DNA of 64,000 nucleotides, from assembly GCF_963678635.1 (NCBI RefSeq), contig NC_087065.1:48422381-48486380 (forward strand), written 5' to 3'. The position numbers were made by a program, and so were the translations under genes. This DNA comes from Symsagittifera roscoffensis. Taxonomy: Eukaryota; Xenacoelomorpha; Acoela; Convolutidae. Under the pieces are notes generated by a model. It was not told the origin of the DNA, did not search any database, and saw only the letters and a program-made list of their open reading frames with translations. Positions 45,634 through 56,060 of the stretch are shown one piece after another (positions within the stretch are counted from its first letter, which is position 1; each line of letters opens with the position of its first letter).

Positions 45634-48600
45634 CTAAAAGAGAAGTGCCGTGTAAAAAACTAATGCTCGAATTACAGCACTTATATCAAAAAAGCTATCT
45701 AATACAGTTTTATGCATGCATATGCCCAGTAAATTACGAAAAAATATGTCAAACCGTTTTAATCTTCTACTACATTTTGAAAATTATAAGATACATGCTC
45801 AATTCGTATTTTAGAGCAATGGCGAATCCAGAACTTACAAAAACAAACGGGGAGAAACATATTTTCAAACACTCGAACAATTCGTGTTTAATACTTTTTC
45901 AGATCAATCTAATCAATTTTTATAATTCTTCGTACGCAAAACAGTCATGCTTGGTAAAGTGTAAAATAGCTAAGAAACCGAAAAAAAAAGTTAATTAAAT
46001 GTTTGTAACAATTTTCAACTATCGAATTTCGAAAAAACAATAAAGAAAGATGCGAAGCTGAGCTTCGCACCACTTGCGGTACAAAACGAACAACTATGAT
46101 AACAAGCAATTAAAAAGACCAAATCAGAAAATGGAAAAAAAAATCTCCAAGAAATCGTTTTGTCGTAAAAAAAATTATAAACATAAGTAGTACATGTAAG
46201 ATGCGAAGGGTACATTAAAGGGAACTTAGAAATGATAAATTACTAAATTGAATATTCCGTGCACATTTTTTACGGCGAAAAAGTCTATACCCGGTTGCAA
46301 TACCCTTGCTTATCGCTACAGTAATCACGTTGACTTTTTGAATTTCAAGAATTGTTTATGATTGAAACTATTTTTAAAGGCATCCGATTTAGAGAAAACT
46401 GGATCAAAACGTAGTTTTTTTCTACTCGCTGGGGAGTCAGACAACTTAAATCAATTTTCGAAACTAGAAACCATTCACAACCAAGATTTTTACTTTCTTG
46501 CTGGTCGAAGACAAAAAAATTTCGAGAACTATCAAAATATCACGTTGAATCTCTTTTATTTTCAAGAACTGATTATGATAGGTAGTTTTTTTAAATTCGC
46601 CTGAAAGTCAGAAAATTAGATCCAATTTGGAATCTAGAAGCCGTTCGCGTTTTTTCGTGATCTTCACTTCCTGGCTGCTCGATTTAGAGAAATGTGGATC
46701 AATAGGCAGTTTCTTTAATTCGTCAGGAAGTGAAAAAAACTAATGTCCATTTTTGAAACTAGAAGCCGTTCAAGTTTTTGGAGATCTTTACTTTCTTGCT
46801 GGTCGAAGATAAAAATTTCGAAGAAAACTATACATCACATTGAATCTCTTTGAATTTCAAAAATTGATTATGATTGACACTAATTTATTGAATTATCAAA
46901 ACGTAGTTTTATTTAATTCGCTGGGAAGTCATAACTAAAGTCCTTTTTGAAACTAGAAGCCAATCATACATTTGAAACAAACAATACGACCTATCCTATA
47001 TAAGTGACAAGTTCTTTTACATTAAAAAAAAACAATCTATTTTGCTTCAAAACAACTACTTTTGCCGTTTTTGGAAAGTTCACCGCCTCAAAGTAGCAAT
47101 TTCGAGTCAGCTAGCCAGAAATGGGCGTCCTAAGACGTATCCTAGTTTTTTTTTAACCCTGTAAATTTAATACACCCAGTTGTCTGGTTGTTTTTTTTAT
47201 GAAAAATTGTTCGGTTTGCGTTCAAATGAAAAATACTTCCAGCCTTAACATTTGAAACACTAGAAAACCTTGGCGAGTCGTTTGAATTCGATCTTATACG
47301 AAATTCAACATCTGCAATGAATGATCGGAACGAGAATCATAATTTTTCGTGAAAAAATTATGCAAAAAAACGTTAAGCAGAGGGGGTTCACGCAATCTGT
47401 AATTTCGATTGGACCCGAAATCTCAGATTTGGATGGGTAGTTTTCGAGAGAAGTTAAATTCTTTCGAAAAAACGGTCACAACATCAAAATTTTTACTTTT
47501 CCGAGGGCCAAAACAATTGAAGTTAAAAAATTTTGGCGTATTCGAAAAAACTAATGAGCTTCCGGAAACCCGTTCTGATTCTGAGAATTAAACTCAAAAT
47601 CTTAGCTATGGCAGGGTAATTTTCAAAAGCTTAGAAAAAAAACGGTGAAAAAATCAAAAAATTGAAATTGAATTATCAGAGGGCGAAAACTGCGTGTGTA
47701 AAACTTTTTAGTGTCCGTTAATGCACTGAAGGTGCCTGCTAACCGTTACCTCCTTAAACCCACAATATTGGATTTGAGAGATTAGTTTTCGAGAGATTAG
47801 TTTCCGAGAAAAGTCAAAAGATTCAAAAAACCGTCAAAAATTAAAAATTTGACTATTCCGTGGGCCATAAATTTGTGTGCAAAAAAAGCTTGGTCGTGAC
47901 TACTTATGCAGGTGAGCTTGTCAAAACAATTCAATTCATTGAAACCAAAAATCATATAGCAGAGGGAGTAGTTTTTGGGAAAACGAAAAAATTCTAAAAT
48001 ATGGGTCAAATATTCAGCCACACTTTTTCAAAGGCTGTAGACAAAGGGTTCAAGTAAAAAAAGACTCTAGAAGAGTACATATGTACACAGTGATCAAAGG
48101 TCGTTCAGTTGATACCTTTTTTGAAAACCAGAAGGTGGAGAAAAACTAAAACTTTGCTAAAAAAGAATAAAACTTCCAAAACAAAAAAAATGAAATTTCA
48201 ACAAACCGATTGACAGACATACAACCAACTTCAAAAGGGCGGCGGAGAGTGCTAAAATTGCGTTTATCTTGAAACGGCCAAAAATTAGATCATGAGGCCG
48301 ATGAAACCCGGCCGAAATAATTTTGGCCGAGGGATTTGTTTGGCAAAAGAAAAAAAAACAAAGGAAATACGAAGTCAAGCTAAGTAAAATTACAAAATGT
48401 AGGCGTAAATCAGACACTTGAAACAACATTAAAGAAAAATGCGCACAGGCAAAAAATTATTCCAAGATAACTAAGCCGCCAACAGGTTAGCAGACAAATA
48501 ATTGGCCGATAACTTTATTTGAAACAGAATACTTCCCGTTTGAAAAAAAACATGTCCTTGACAGATTCGAACCCAGTCAGATTCGAACCTTTGCCGTCCC

Positions 48601-49274
48601 AGGCATATTCGATACCTCCAGGCTAATACACTATGAAACAAGTTAGAAATGAAACTAGACGTTCACATGATTCCTGTGGACAAAGTTGTTTACGGAAAAA
48701 AGTCTAGTACCAGGTTGCAATTTAAGAGCGCTTAAAGACTCCTCCAAAAAAAATTCATCACGACCAATATAAATGCCTTCACTACGTTCATTGAATTGAC
48801 TCTTTAAAAAATCAGCTCATTTTTTCAGACAGCTGTTCCAAAATTGCAAATTCAGCTCGACTCAAGGCTGTATGATATTTCAATCGACCCCGTTTGATGG
48901 AACAAAAAGTCAGTAATCCTTCCGTGCTTATCTAATGACTTCATAGCATTTAGTCAGTTAGAAACAAAATTATGGCACTTACTATTTGAATTAGTGAGCT
49001 GAGCATGCGAACTAGAATTATCGTGAACCTTCCTGAATCCGTAAATATTCAGTTGTCTATTGAAACTAGCCATATTATTGTGTTTGAAGTAGTACGGCAA
49101 TAACTGGATAAGTTGGCTCTGGTCTTTGACCAGGAAACATGTCCCATCATCAGACCATTCCACGATTCCTTGCGTGGACTCCTCGTTGACCAAACTCCAC
49201 AATTTCAAAAGGAACTTTGGAATCGAGGCCGCTTGATTCGGTATATTCTGTTCACTGGACGACATTACTGGCAT
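43889..49274 (-). CDS. HSF1: Heat shock transcription factor, HSF1-type, two coding exons
   Basis: Nuclear activator that trimerises and binds nGAAn repeats upstream of chaperone genes. CDS on the minus strand: 49274-48983 and 45633-43889, phase 1, 678 residues. DNA-binding domain about 17-120: [44 protein letters not shown]. Coiled-coil HR-A/B about 185-250 ([33 protein letters not shown]), then the basic NLS KRKRKF (259-263). An HR-C-like [13 protein letters not shown] at about 596-608 matches the HSF1 C-terminal repeat, followed by an acidic/aromatic activation region. Oddity: the recognition helix has SFNRQLN where other HSFs have SFVRQLN. The intron splits the DNA-binding domain. Confidence 0.95.
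45640..46329. other. HSF intron, repeat fragments
   Basis: 46040-46085 has the GCGAAGCTGAGCTTCGCACC hairpin motif also seen at 28.2 kb. Nothing else assignable. Confidence 0.4.
46330..46970. repeat. Degenerate tandem array of dispersed repeat R3
   Basis: Three to four units, with GAAACTAGAAxCCxTTCxC near 46460, 46629, 46757 and 46950, and TTTCAAxAATTGATTATGAT near 46340, 46555 and 46850. Single R3 copies occur at 11.3, 23.1 and 32.5 kb. Located in the HSF intron. Confidence 0.7.
47390..48010. repeat. Degenerate tandem repeat of about 180 bp
   Basis: Blocks AAATCTCAGATTTGGATGGG, TTTTCGAGAGAAGTTAAATT and GAGGGCCAAAAC recur two to three times with heavy divergence (near 47420, 47600 and 47775). 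Located in the HSF intron. Confidence 0.55.
48120..48660 (-). repeat. SINE-like tRNA-derived repeat (family 2)
   Basis: Partner of 28560-28990: GAGGCCGATGAAACCCGGCC, AACTAAGCCGCCAACAGG, GAAACAGAATACTTCCCGTT, and on the minus strand AAAGGTTCGAATCTGACTGG. The B-box segment is duplicated in this copy. Confidence 0.68.
48983..49274 (-). CDS. HSF1: HSF exon 1 (most of the DNA-binding domain)
   Basis: ATG at 49274, the first in-frame ATG, with a second (PVMSSSEQ) three codons on. Donor GTAAGT after AATTCAAATA. It encodes 97 residues including the recognition helix. A probable splice acceptor TAAATAATTTCAG ends at 49355, placing an 80-nt leader before the ATG. Confidence 0.93.
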
Positions 49275-49505
49275 GATACGAATATCGAAATGCAAAAGGG
49301 CTTTAAATAGCAAAGACCATGTTTAGAGCTGGCTGCTTTAATTCCATCAGCAATCTGAAATTATTTAGCCATAACAAATTGAAGCATTATTTTCAAAACT
49401 ATTAAATAGTTCTTCAGAAGAACTTGAGGTTAACAAAATATCAATTGAGCAGTACTCAAGTAAGAATACATTGAAAATTCGACTCTAATAAGAAATATAG
49501 CACCA
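49275..49505 (-). promoter_or_regulatory. Short spacer between two same-strand genes (HSF leader)
   Basis: Only 231 bp separate the TGA-ending upstream gene (49506) from the HSF ATG. On the minus strand there is no AATAAA for the upstream gene. There is a 15-bp palindrome GTTCTTCAGAAGAAC (49409-49423), a good splice acceptor TAAATAATTTCAG (end at 49355), and a 14-codon uORF beginning MELKQPALN inside the leader. The acceptor could receive a 5' untranslated exon or a spliced leader. Confidence 0.5.
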
Positions 49506-51103
49506 CTAAAATTGCATCAGAAACGGACTGATATCGTTGTTTATTTGTCTCATTTGCTGAGCAACAATATTTGCACTCACATCATTATTTTCTACGATCA
49601 AGTGTCGATCAGGCAACCGTGAGTTCCCTTTTCCCGGTCTATCAAATTGTGGGTTTTTTCTTTCCTGACTATCAAATCGTGGGTTTATTTTTTCCGGACT
49701 ATCAAACCGCGGTTCCTCTTTGATGTTTACGCAGCTACGACTTCCACTGGGATTGATAGTTGCCGAATAATGAGAGGCTGCTATCGCTATCGCCGATGTT
49801 GGTATCGTAGGCGGTTTGGGAACACTATGTACATATTTCGTATTTGGAGTTGAAGTCTTGAATCGTTCATGGCATACTAGCGACTCCATTGTCAATGAAG
49901 TCGGAATGGACCTACCAGTCACAGTTTTTTCCAAAAGATGTGGAGGTTTTTCGACTATTTGAGGTGAATTGGCAACTTCTGTTAATTCAGTTGGCTCTCT
50001 CTTGATATCAAGTTGAGTGATTGCTGTAGTACGAGCTTTTTCGGGCTTCATAGGCGGTAATTTGACTACAGGGTACGAAACTGATGGCTTTACGCTTTGC
50101 AAGCCACTTAGTTTGTTAAGTGCCGCTTTCACTAAATTAGGAATACTCTGCGGCTGATCGCTTTTTCGAATATCAAACTTCGCAATTTTCGCCCGCTTCG
50201 AGGCTAATTCTGCATTTTCATTCATGGCCGGACGTTTCAGAATATTTAGGCTATTCAGCGGGTCTTTTGGTTTATACGCTGGAAAAAAGCGACCATTAGA
50301 AACGAGGGCATGGTTTGCACCGGAGTAAATGTGACCCAACTGTCTATCAATTGACGTCGATGGCATAGATCTTTTAATTAACGGATTCGCCAGCCTTTGG
50401 CTTTCGATGCTATCGTCGGCTCTTTTTACCGAGCTGAAATTATCTCTATGTTGATTCTTTTCCTTTTGAGGCGCTGCATTATCGCGAAGCGTCCGGGGCT
50501 TCATTAAGTATTCGGAACACATCGTGGTCTCCGAGCCTTGTTGCATACACTTTTCCTGGTTCAGGACGACGCCGCTGTAAGGCACATTGCTGGTATGTAT
50601 CTGGTTGTTTTCTGAACCCAGACTAGATTCTATAGACTTCAGAGTACTCATCAGTGCAATATCACTGCTACTTTGACTCTTAGAAGGCGAAAATTTCGCA
50701 CTGTCATGATCTGTCGGCTTTTGATCCGCAATTGGTGATTTCGAGTCATACGAAGATTTAGGTTGCGCTGCCTTGGATACTATTTGCTTTGTTTTGAATA
50801 TTTGGACTTGATTTCCATTTATCGCTCCTCTACAAGGGTGTAGAAAGTACTCGATTCCCTGTTGAAACTTATTGTTTAATAGAAACAGCAATGGAATCAT
50901 TTTCTTCCTCAGAAGTTCATCTATGACCTGAGTATTTGTAAGCTTCGCGTGACTGAGTTGCATGCTGTTGATTCCTACAAACTTCTCCTTTATCCTTTTG
51001 TTCAGACCCTCCATGTGAAGGGACGTGGAAACCCTTCGCTCATAACACGGACAGCTACCTTCTGATTTCTGTCCAGTGGCAGATTTCAACTCTTTAATTT
51101 CCT
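49506..51103 (-). CDS. Coiled-coil gene, last exon
   Basis: A 1.6-kb open exon from acceptor AATTTTAG to TGA at 49506. It carries the NLS-like, SUMO-like and PRFDS-repeat segments. Codon use and GC content match the HSF exons. Confidence 0.88.
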
Positions 51104-51355
51104 CTAAAATTCATCAATCTACGGTCAAACAAACTCCAAAAAAGATAAGTGGCTCCGAAATTTTTATAAAAGCAATAATTTAAAGGTCTCATTATAATTT
51201 TCAATAGTGAATCTGCAAAAACAACATTTGAAACTTAACTAACTTTTGAGAGCCTTGTTCCGCTCTACAAGTGAGTCATGTCTGATTTCGGAGGCACGGG
51301 AGGCTAGTTCAAACAAGTTCTTGTATTCGGTTATCTCAGCTTGCAGCTGTGTTAC
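49506..51355 (-). CDS. Unrecognised nuclear coiled-coil protein, last two exons
   Basis: Two minus-strand exons (51355-51244 and 51103-49506), with donor GTTAGT, acceptor AATTTTAG and matching phase, give 569 C-terminal residues. Upstream exons were not found. The first part is a coiled coil (VTQLQAEITEYKNLFELASR, NKALKKEIKELKS). Next come SHAKLTNTQVIDELLRKKM and LLFLLNNKF, which may be a small folded unit. The rest is long and disordered, with two SUMO-type motifs (IKREP, IKEEP), a basic KRPAMN...SKRAKIAKF stretch like a bipartite NLS, and a short repeat (PRFDSPEK, PRFDSQER, PQFDRPGK). A chromatin or transcription cofactor is plausible but I cannot name the family. Confidence 0.8.
51244..51355 (-). 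CDS. Coiled-coil gene, penultimate exon
   Basis: Acceptor GGCTTAG, donor GTTAGT. The 37 codons have regular heptad-like hydrophobic spacing and no methionine, so the start lies upstream. Confidence 0.75.
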
Positions 51356-51359
51356 CTAA

Positions 51360-52028
51360 GCCAAATGAGCCGTGTTATTGACATCGACAAAAGAAGAACG
51401 AGATTAGCGTTTCATAGTGTGCATTTTCGCTGATCGAGAGAATAGTCAACCTAGCTAACAGATGGAAAAATTATCAATGAGCTCAAGGAAACTAAAAAAA
51501 GAAAATCTATTTTTCCGAACGTTTTTCAAATTTTGAGTTTCAAAGATAAAACATATCTTAAAGGTCTTTCAATTTAAAGAGTCTTCATTTTTGATTAACA
51601 TTAATTTTTGACCCAGCTAATCCAATATAAATACAATCATACAATCTTTTCAATTCCGTTAGATAGCCGGTTTTTTTTCAAATTGCGTTGTCTTTCATTT
51701 TTGTTGTGATGACACGAAAGCCAGTAAATTCGATCGAAAAAAATTGGGGACACTTGACTACAATTTATTATATAAAAATTATAAAAAAAATTATAAAATC
51801 AAAAGATAAATTCAAGTAACTATTAATAGCCTACTCGCTTGCTTTATTCGCATGAAAATTCCTTTTATTGACAACTAAATCCCATGGAATAAAAACCCAT
51901 GGAACAATTCAACGACAAAAAAAAACAAACAACTTGACTTTCAATTTGACGCAAAAACGAGATAAATTGCAGCTTTTTCAAACAGTCAAGTCTTGTTGGT
52001 TGCTGTTGAAGCAGAACTGAATGTTTCG
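51360..52028. other. Intron or 5' flank of the coiled-coil gene, no exon found
   Basis: 51530-51700 is a weak R3 match (TTTGAGTTTCAAAG, CTTTCAATTTAAAGAGTC). I could not locate the preceding coding exon. Confidence 0.4.
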
Positions 52029-52036
52029 ACCATGTG

Positions 52037-52455
52037 CAGGGGCGGACCTAGGGTTTTCTCGAGGAGCGGGGGCGGACTTTCAAAAACATTTTGAACATTT
52101 TGTCGACCTTTTTTTTAGGTCGACCAAATTGATTTTTCGAGCTCTCCCAAAGCACTAAAAAGTCCCTGTTTTGGCCAAATTTGCTGCGCCGTAGTCAAAA
52201 TTTTGAATAAAAACAGGCCAAAAAGGCGTTTTTAGGCACTTTTTGGAAAATTTTGACCAAAAAATCGCACTTTTTTGGCGCGCGCTACCCCCTCAAAATT
52301 AATATATTGGCGCCAAAGGCGCCTTTAGAAAACTTTTAGGGCCCGTCACCAAAAATGGATATTTCAAAATAGTACATAGTAGTTGGGTCGGCAGGGGGTC
52401 GAATCCCTGAGTAGGGTGGAGTCCATCTCCCCCCCCCCTCCTAAATCAGTTCCTG
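52037..52455 (-). mobile_element. hAT-type MITE, second complete copy
   Basis: 419 bp, inverted relative to the 1354-1756 copy. Starts CAGGGGCGGACCTAGG and ends CCTAAATCAGTTCCTG. Target copies ACCATGTG (52029-52036) and ACTATGTG (52456-52463) match at 7 of 8 bases. It shares GGCGCCAAAGGCGCC and GAGCTCTCCCAAAGCACTAA with the other copies. Confidence 0.86.
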
Positions 52456-52559
52456 ACTATGTGCAGGTAGGTAGCACAAAAGGTTAATGAGTCCAAAATG
52501 CTCAAAAAATTAAAAATTGAAGCTGTGTATCAATTTCATAATTTAATTCAACTCCGACC

Positions 52560-53290
52560 ACTTTTTGCTTGAATAAGTGTTTGCTAACCAAGATACTTTG
52601 GTCCAGTTTTTGATAACCCATCAAAATCATTTCCGATTGAATTTGAGCAGACAAATTGGTCCCATTCAACCAAACACGCATAGATTACGAGCTAGATATT
52701 GCTTGAGAGAAATGAAAACTATAGATGCGAAACTTCGGACCAGTTGCCATGCAGTAAAAGTACTTTAGAAAAGAATGAAGTCGAAAAAAAGATCAGCAAT
52801 AAACATTAGAACCACTTACGTCCGAAAAAAAAACATACTAACTAACTACCGTTCAATTTCTCTTCTCATCAATTGTAGCAAACTTTCGAAAAACTTACGA
52901 ATTCGCGACCGTAGAACTATGTAGAAAAATTCGATTTAATTTGTTGCAAGAAATGCAGATTCTGAGAAATGTATGCAACTAATGATGCGTTAGCTGCACT
53001 AATGGAAAAACGAAGATTCAGTTTTGGTAAAACCATAGCGTTGTAGTTTCTTTGTTGACGTAAAAGCATTTAAAACTCTCGATAACAAAATGATAATACT
53101 TAATTGGAGCTCTATGAAATCCGAGATGTTAGCCTTGAATGGTTTAGAAGGTATCTAGGCGATAGGAGTCAATCCGACGGGCTAGCTATTAATTTGGGTA
53201 TTTGCCACGTTCTGTGTTGGTTCTAGGCTTTTGCTTATATACCAAAATTATATGCTTTGCTTACGTGAAACGTCGGAAATACTTATTTGG
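52560..53290 (+). pseudogene. Decayed LINE reverse-transcriptase fragment
   Basis: Plus-strand pieces in shifting frames: LTNYRSISLLINCSKLSKNL (RT block 1-2), a VDV-KAF-TLDNK block A remnant, then LELYEIRDVSLEWF-type and YLGDRSQSDG sequence. The order and motifs are those of CR1/Jockey-like RT. Several frameshifts. Confidence 0.65.
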
Positions 53291-53945
53291 AGATGATAAA
53301 AATAAAAATGCATAAAAGTGACTTTTAATCAGATTTGTTGATAATCCGGGCTTGGTTAGTCTAGATTAAAATAACACCTAATACAGAAAAAAAAACAATT
53401 TTGATAAGAGTTAGAGGTGAAACAGAATTTTCCAATCCTACTATTGCTCAAAACTACTCAACAGAGTTCTTTTTTACAAAGGAACGTGCAAACATTTACG
53501 TGTCATCAAAGTTCACAATAAAAAAGTGTCATACTGCCAAAGAAGAAACGAATTTAGGGAGACACTGTGGTGTTATATTTCTAATAAGAGACTTTTTTCC
53601 GCAAGCAGTATTGATTAAACCCAAAACAAAGCAAAATTGTTTCGGCTATACGATACGTCTATCACAAAAATAAATTATTTTTCATTACAAAAAAATGCTG
53701 ATTAAAAAATCATTAACTTGATGCGTAAGTTTGACAGCATATCAGTTGAATTTAGATACATCAGATATCGTTGGTCCATGAACTGTTCTGTTCGTTTATG
53801 ATCATCTCAATTGTCCTCGAGCGTTCAAAAAATTGCATTCAAATTTTTTTTTGAATCACTTGTTGCAGAAGATAAATTTTCCCAAAATACACGAAGATAC
53901 TTATTGCAAGTCTTCAGAAAAACAGCGGACTCTAGAGACAAAATC
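53291..53945. other. Unassigned; one 90-codon open frame
   Basis: 53401-53673 (plus) is open and lysine/threonine-rich, with no recognised motif, no clear splice sites and no RT features. It may be an eroded LINE tail or chance. Confidence 0.3.
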
Positions 53946-53949
53946 AAGG

Positions 53950-54250
53950 CAGCCACACTAACTTGGCATGTATTAAATTAAAATGTACAAAACCAAATTG
54001 CTTATAAACTGCATTTTAAAAATCTCGCAAAGTATATCGAATTAGAAAATAGTTTTTTTTTCGGTTCAATTGATGAGTAAAAAAGCATCAACTGTGTTAA
54101 CTTAATACTAAGCACTTATCAAATGTCACAAGGTAAATATACCGCCACAGCAGCGTGCTAATTCAAAAGTGCCATAAAAATGAGCACTTTTCATTGTGAC
54201 TTAGGCTGGAAAAAGCTGTAACATATTATCACACTACGCTACGCACGTGT
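53950..54250. repeat. Dispersed repeat R2 plus SINE family 1 tail
   Basis: 53950-54170 matches R2 (CGGTTCAATTGATGAGTAAA, GCATCAACTGTGTTAAC). 54170-54245 is the SINE end (TTAGGCTGGAAAAAGC, ATCACACTACGCTACG). This supports R2 and SINE family 1 being parts of one composite unit. Confidence 0.62.
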
Positions 54251-54699
54251 AACCTTTTATTTCAATTAGGGTTAACCCTGTTTAAACCCTTAATGAGGGT
54301 TTAGCCTTGTATGAAAAAGATTTGACCCTCCGATCCTTCTACTTTGCAAAAAATCATTGGTTTTTTCGATATTTTTTAATGATGCAAAAAATAACTTCTA
54401 TCTTTTTCTATCTGATCTGATTTTTTTCTATTTTATCCAATTTTTTTTCAAAATCTTATCAAACTATTCTGAGCTTACTTAAATGATATTTATCTTTTCG
54501 GATTTTTGAAAAAAAATCTAATCCGATCTTATACTTTGTGTAATTGAATGCAAGTGACTGGTTTTCGGGGAGCTAATTGGTCATTTATGTTGGTTTTAGG
54601 TCTGAATTTTTTAAAACTTAATATATCTACAGGCTTACGGCTACCAAATAGACAGGGAGATGAGAGCTATCAAAAATCTCCAAAAAACAGAAGAGATAT

Positions 54700-55000
54700 C
54701 CAACCACTAGCATTTAGTTTTAGCGGAGCGTTATCAAAACCAACAACACGCGGTTCGACATCAATTGATCAGAAAACAAAGAATGCCAGAGGAAATTCTT
54801 GTCATGAAAATACAATTTTTTTGGAAATAAAGAACTTTAATTTCCAAAAAAACACAAGCACTAGCATCAAACAAGCTTTTGGTGTTTTCAGAGCGTTCAC
54901 TAAGCATAAAGACGTGGTTCGACGCCAATTGATCATCGGAAAACAAAAACGCCAAAGAAAATTGTCATCAAAAAATTTTGAGCGACTAAAAAGTTTGAAC
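54700..55000. repeat. Two diverged tandem units of about 155 bp
   Basis: Unit 1 (about 54708-54860) and unit 2 (about 54862-55000) share CACGCGGTTCGACATCAATTG versus GACGTGGTTCGACGCCAATT, then ATCAGAAAACAAAxAxxGCC and TTGTCAT. A 90-bp piece of unit 1 recurs almost unchanged at 55921-56010. Confidence 0.7.
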
Positions 55001-55009
55001 TTTTAACGT

Positions 55010-55870
55010 TCAAACTACCAACCGACTTAATTTATTCAAAATAAGAGCAATAATTTTTTATCTTTGAACGGAATATAAGTTTACTAAACCGAAAAAACAT
55101 CAACCCAAATTATTTGAGCCGAATAAAATTTCTACGCGAAAAATAAACGGAAAACATGCCAGTAAGTGATAGTAAGTTTCAAAAAACTACCAACGACACT
55201 GAAGACTACAGTGAGAACTGCTTTCAGCGCAAAAAAAACGTGGTGTGGCAATTAAGCCGACGACACAGCAACTTTAAGTCCGACTAATCAATTTTTCCCG
55301 GAAACAAATTTTAATTTCAGACACTGAAAATACAAGGTCCAACCGAAACTCGAAACCCAGAAAATAGGGTATTAACTCTTGGCTAAACGAGAAGTTGCTG
55401 ACACTCGCTTAAAAAACAACATCAATTTTAATTACAAATGTGTAATAGTTGTTACGGGGAAAAATGTACAATAACTGCATAAAAAGAACGTGTTTTTTCT
55501 TAATTTTTTAAATCATTTTTGATTCCTGGTGAGTGGGGATGAAATTGGTTTTTTGCATCCCAAAATTGATTAAATGAATTTGAGAAAACTGCATCAGTAG
55601 GAAGTTTTTGTCCCGCTTGAATTTTTGAAATCGCCCACCAAATATTTCACTTGTATATATAACAAATGTAATTTATTAAGTTATCTGGATATAGATATAT
55701 CGATAACAAATACAAAAAACTTGTTGGCTGAGCGAAAACTTTCTCTAAGCTGTAGTTGATATCCTTTCAATAGATCACGGGCTGAAATTCGAGTATTCGA
55801 TGTTCTCTAGGCAATTTTTAAGTCAACCAACAGTAGGTACATGTTCAGTATATTTTACTCCTTATATGCA
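55010..55870. other. Unassigned AT-rich DNA
   Basis: No exon, RNA gene or terminal repeat recognised. Confidence 0.4.
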
Positions 55871-55872
55871 AA

Positions 55873-56060
55873 ATGGAGTTTCAATTGAGTTAATACCAAG
55901 ACTTTCTTTGACCTGCAGGTTTTAGCGTAGCGTTATCAAAACCAACAACACGCGGTTCGACATCAATTGATCAGAAAACAAAGAATGCCAGAGGAAATTT
56001 TTGTCATGAAGAATGGAGTTTCGATTGAGTTAAAACCAAGACTTTCTTTGACCTGCAGGT
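55873..56060. repeat. 48-bp direct repeats flanking a 90-bp copied patch
   Basis: 55873-55920 and 56013-56060 are 48-bp direct repeats with two mismatches (CCAAGACTTTCTTTGACCTG near the ends). The 90 bp between them (55921-56010) match 54719-54808 with two mismatches. Confidence 0.88.

Noticed and set aside
49409-49423. Canonical heat shock element
   Set aside because: TTC and GAA triplets are present but not with the required 2-bp spacing; kept only as a palindrome of interest.
54272-54310. Telomere-like text (TTAGGGTTAACCC, AAACCCTTAATGAGGGTTT)
   Set aside because: Only two to three imperfect units in mixed orientation; not an interstitial telomere array.
54548-55006. 152-codon plus-strand open frame as a gene
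   Set aside because: Most of it consists of two diverged tandem repeat units, and the frame is not kept between units.
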